DNA of 25,850 bases from Gammaproteobacteria bacterium (GTDB taxonomy: Bacteria; Pseudomonadota; Gammaproteobacteria; Pseudomonadales; Halieaceae), in contig PDSN01000044.1 in the NCBI GenBank assembly GCA_002748505.1, forward strand, positions 1 through 25,850, read 5' to 3'. Shown piece by piece: positions 25,585 to 25,850 of this stretch. The notes beneath the pieces were generated by a model. It did not search any database. It saw only the letters and a list, made by a program, of their open reading frames with translations, and was not told where the DNA came from. The first letter of the stretch is position 1, and each line of letters begins with the position of its first letter. Both the position numbers and the translations under genes were made by a program.

Positions 25585-25613
25585 AAAAAAACCCAGTTTT
25601 ATATAAAACTGGG
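25585..25613 (-). terminator. Strong intrinsic terminator between the repeats
   Basis: A perfect 22-nt palindrome (25592-25613, CCCAGTTTTAT/ATAAAACTGGG) is followed on the minus strand by seven T. It would end transcription coming from the right, before the phosphatase gene set. It also matches what group IIC introns use as a target. Confidence 0.85.
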
Positions 25614-25654
25614 GGTTGCGGTTTATTTACCGAGCGGTGCATGCCAAGCGATAC

Positions 25655-25754
25655 ATTGTCACGAACAATACGCAGCAACGCAGCTCCGCGCGACCTTATT
25701 TACGCGAATTCTGGCAGGTTTTCCACCTAGTTGCAGCGACAAAGCAAACTTTTA
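25655..25754. repeat. Imperfect direct repeat, copy 2, flanking the intron
   Basis: Second copy of the 100-nt repeat (see 25481-25579), starting 174 nt after the first. Homology stops at 25754, and the next base begins the intron 3' end, so copy 2 is the 3' exon of the intron. Confidence 0.8.
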
Positions 25755-25850
25755 ATCGGGTAGGTGGCAGCATTACTGCTGCCACCTCCCACACCACCGT
25801 ACGTACGGATCCGTATACGGCGGTTCATTGAGATAATTGCAGCTTAGCAT
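25755..25850 (-). mobile_element. 3' end of a group IIC intron (domains V and VI), cut by the window edge
   Basis: Read on the minus strand from the window edge, domain V (25826-25791) is GAACCGCCGTATACGG followed by ATCCGTACGTACGGTGGTGT. The 5' and 3' arms pair, and the CGC triad sits in the first arm. It is nearly the same as domain V of the Oceanobacillus iheyensis IIC intron as I remember it. Domain VI (25790-25758) is a 10-bp stem GGTGGCAGCA/TGCTGCCACC with a TTAC loop (plus strand), then CTACCCGAT as the intron end at 25755, with an unpaired A available as branch point. The body and the reverse transcriptase gene, if present, lie outside the window. Confidence 0.82.

Noticed and set aside
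25481..25754. Repeats as integron attC sites
   Set aside because: No R-Y-Y-Y-A-A-C / G-T-T-R-R-R-Y core sites and no cassette genes are visible, although IIC introns do use attC sites in some genomes.

Overview
The window looks like a chromosomal segment of a marine-type gammaproteobacterium. The evidence is the conserved translation operon order rimP-nusA-infB-rbfA-truB-rpsO-pnp, gammaproteobacterial NusA, RimP and S15 sequences, and a tRNA-Ala(GGC) close to the enterobacterial one. PEP-CTERM/exosortase-type accessory genes would suit Cellvibrionales or a neighbouring order, but that placement is an inference.

Layout. A plus-strand membrane-anchored serine hydrolase (214-1581) converges on the translation operon (minus strand, 1638-10317) across a shared two-way terminator. 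Upstream of rimP lies a promoter followed by a leader of about 185 nt that ends in an intrinsic terminator, which I read as a rimP-leader-type attenuator. Next come tRNA-Ala with its own consensus promoter and terminator, a gap holding a start-less open frame that may be a gene remnant, and gltX (11372-12856).

The accessory part (12924-25363) starts with three tightly packed minus-strand genes: a PrsT-like TPR lipoprotein, an MMPL/RND permease fused to a LolA-like lipoprotein-sorting domain, and an outer-membrane barrel with an AMIN-like N-terminus. Reading the same way further right are a low-molecular-weight tyrosine phosphatase, two paralogous exosortase-associated (LuxI/FeeM-like) acyltransferases and a ThiF/E1-like adenylyltransferase. 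A plus-strand Acg/Rv1355c-like nitroreductase sits between the two sets.

How they may work together. The translation genes form one growth-regulated unit. For the accessory genes I propose, as an inference, a pathway that makes an N-acylated amino acid or similar lipid (acyltransferases), activates or modifies it (ThiF-like enzyme, nitroreductase), and moves it to the outer membrane (MMPL-LolA fusion, barrel, TPR lipoprotein). This is the best candidate for an undescribed system here.

The right edge (25364-25850) has no full gene. It carries two imperfect repeats of about 100 nt, a strong terminator, and the 3' end (domains V and VI) of a group IIC intron that continues beyond the window. 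The phosphatase next to it has an exact 18-nt tandem duplication inside its catalytic loop.
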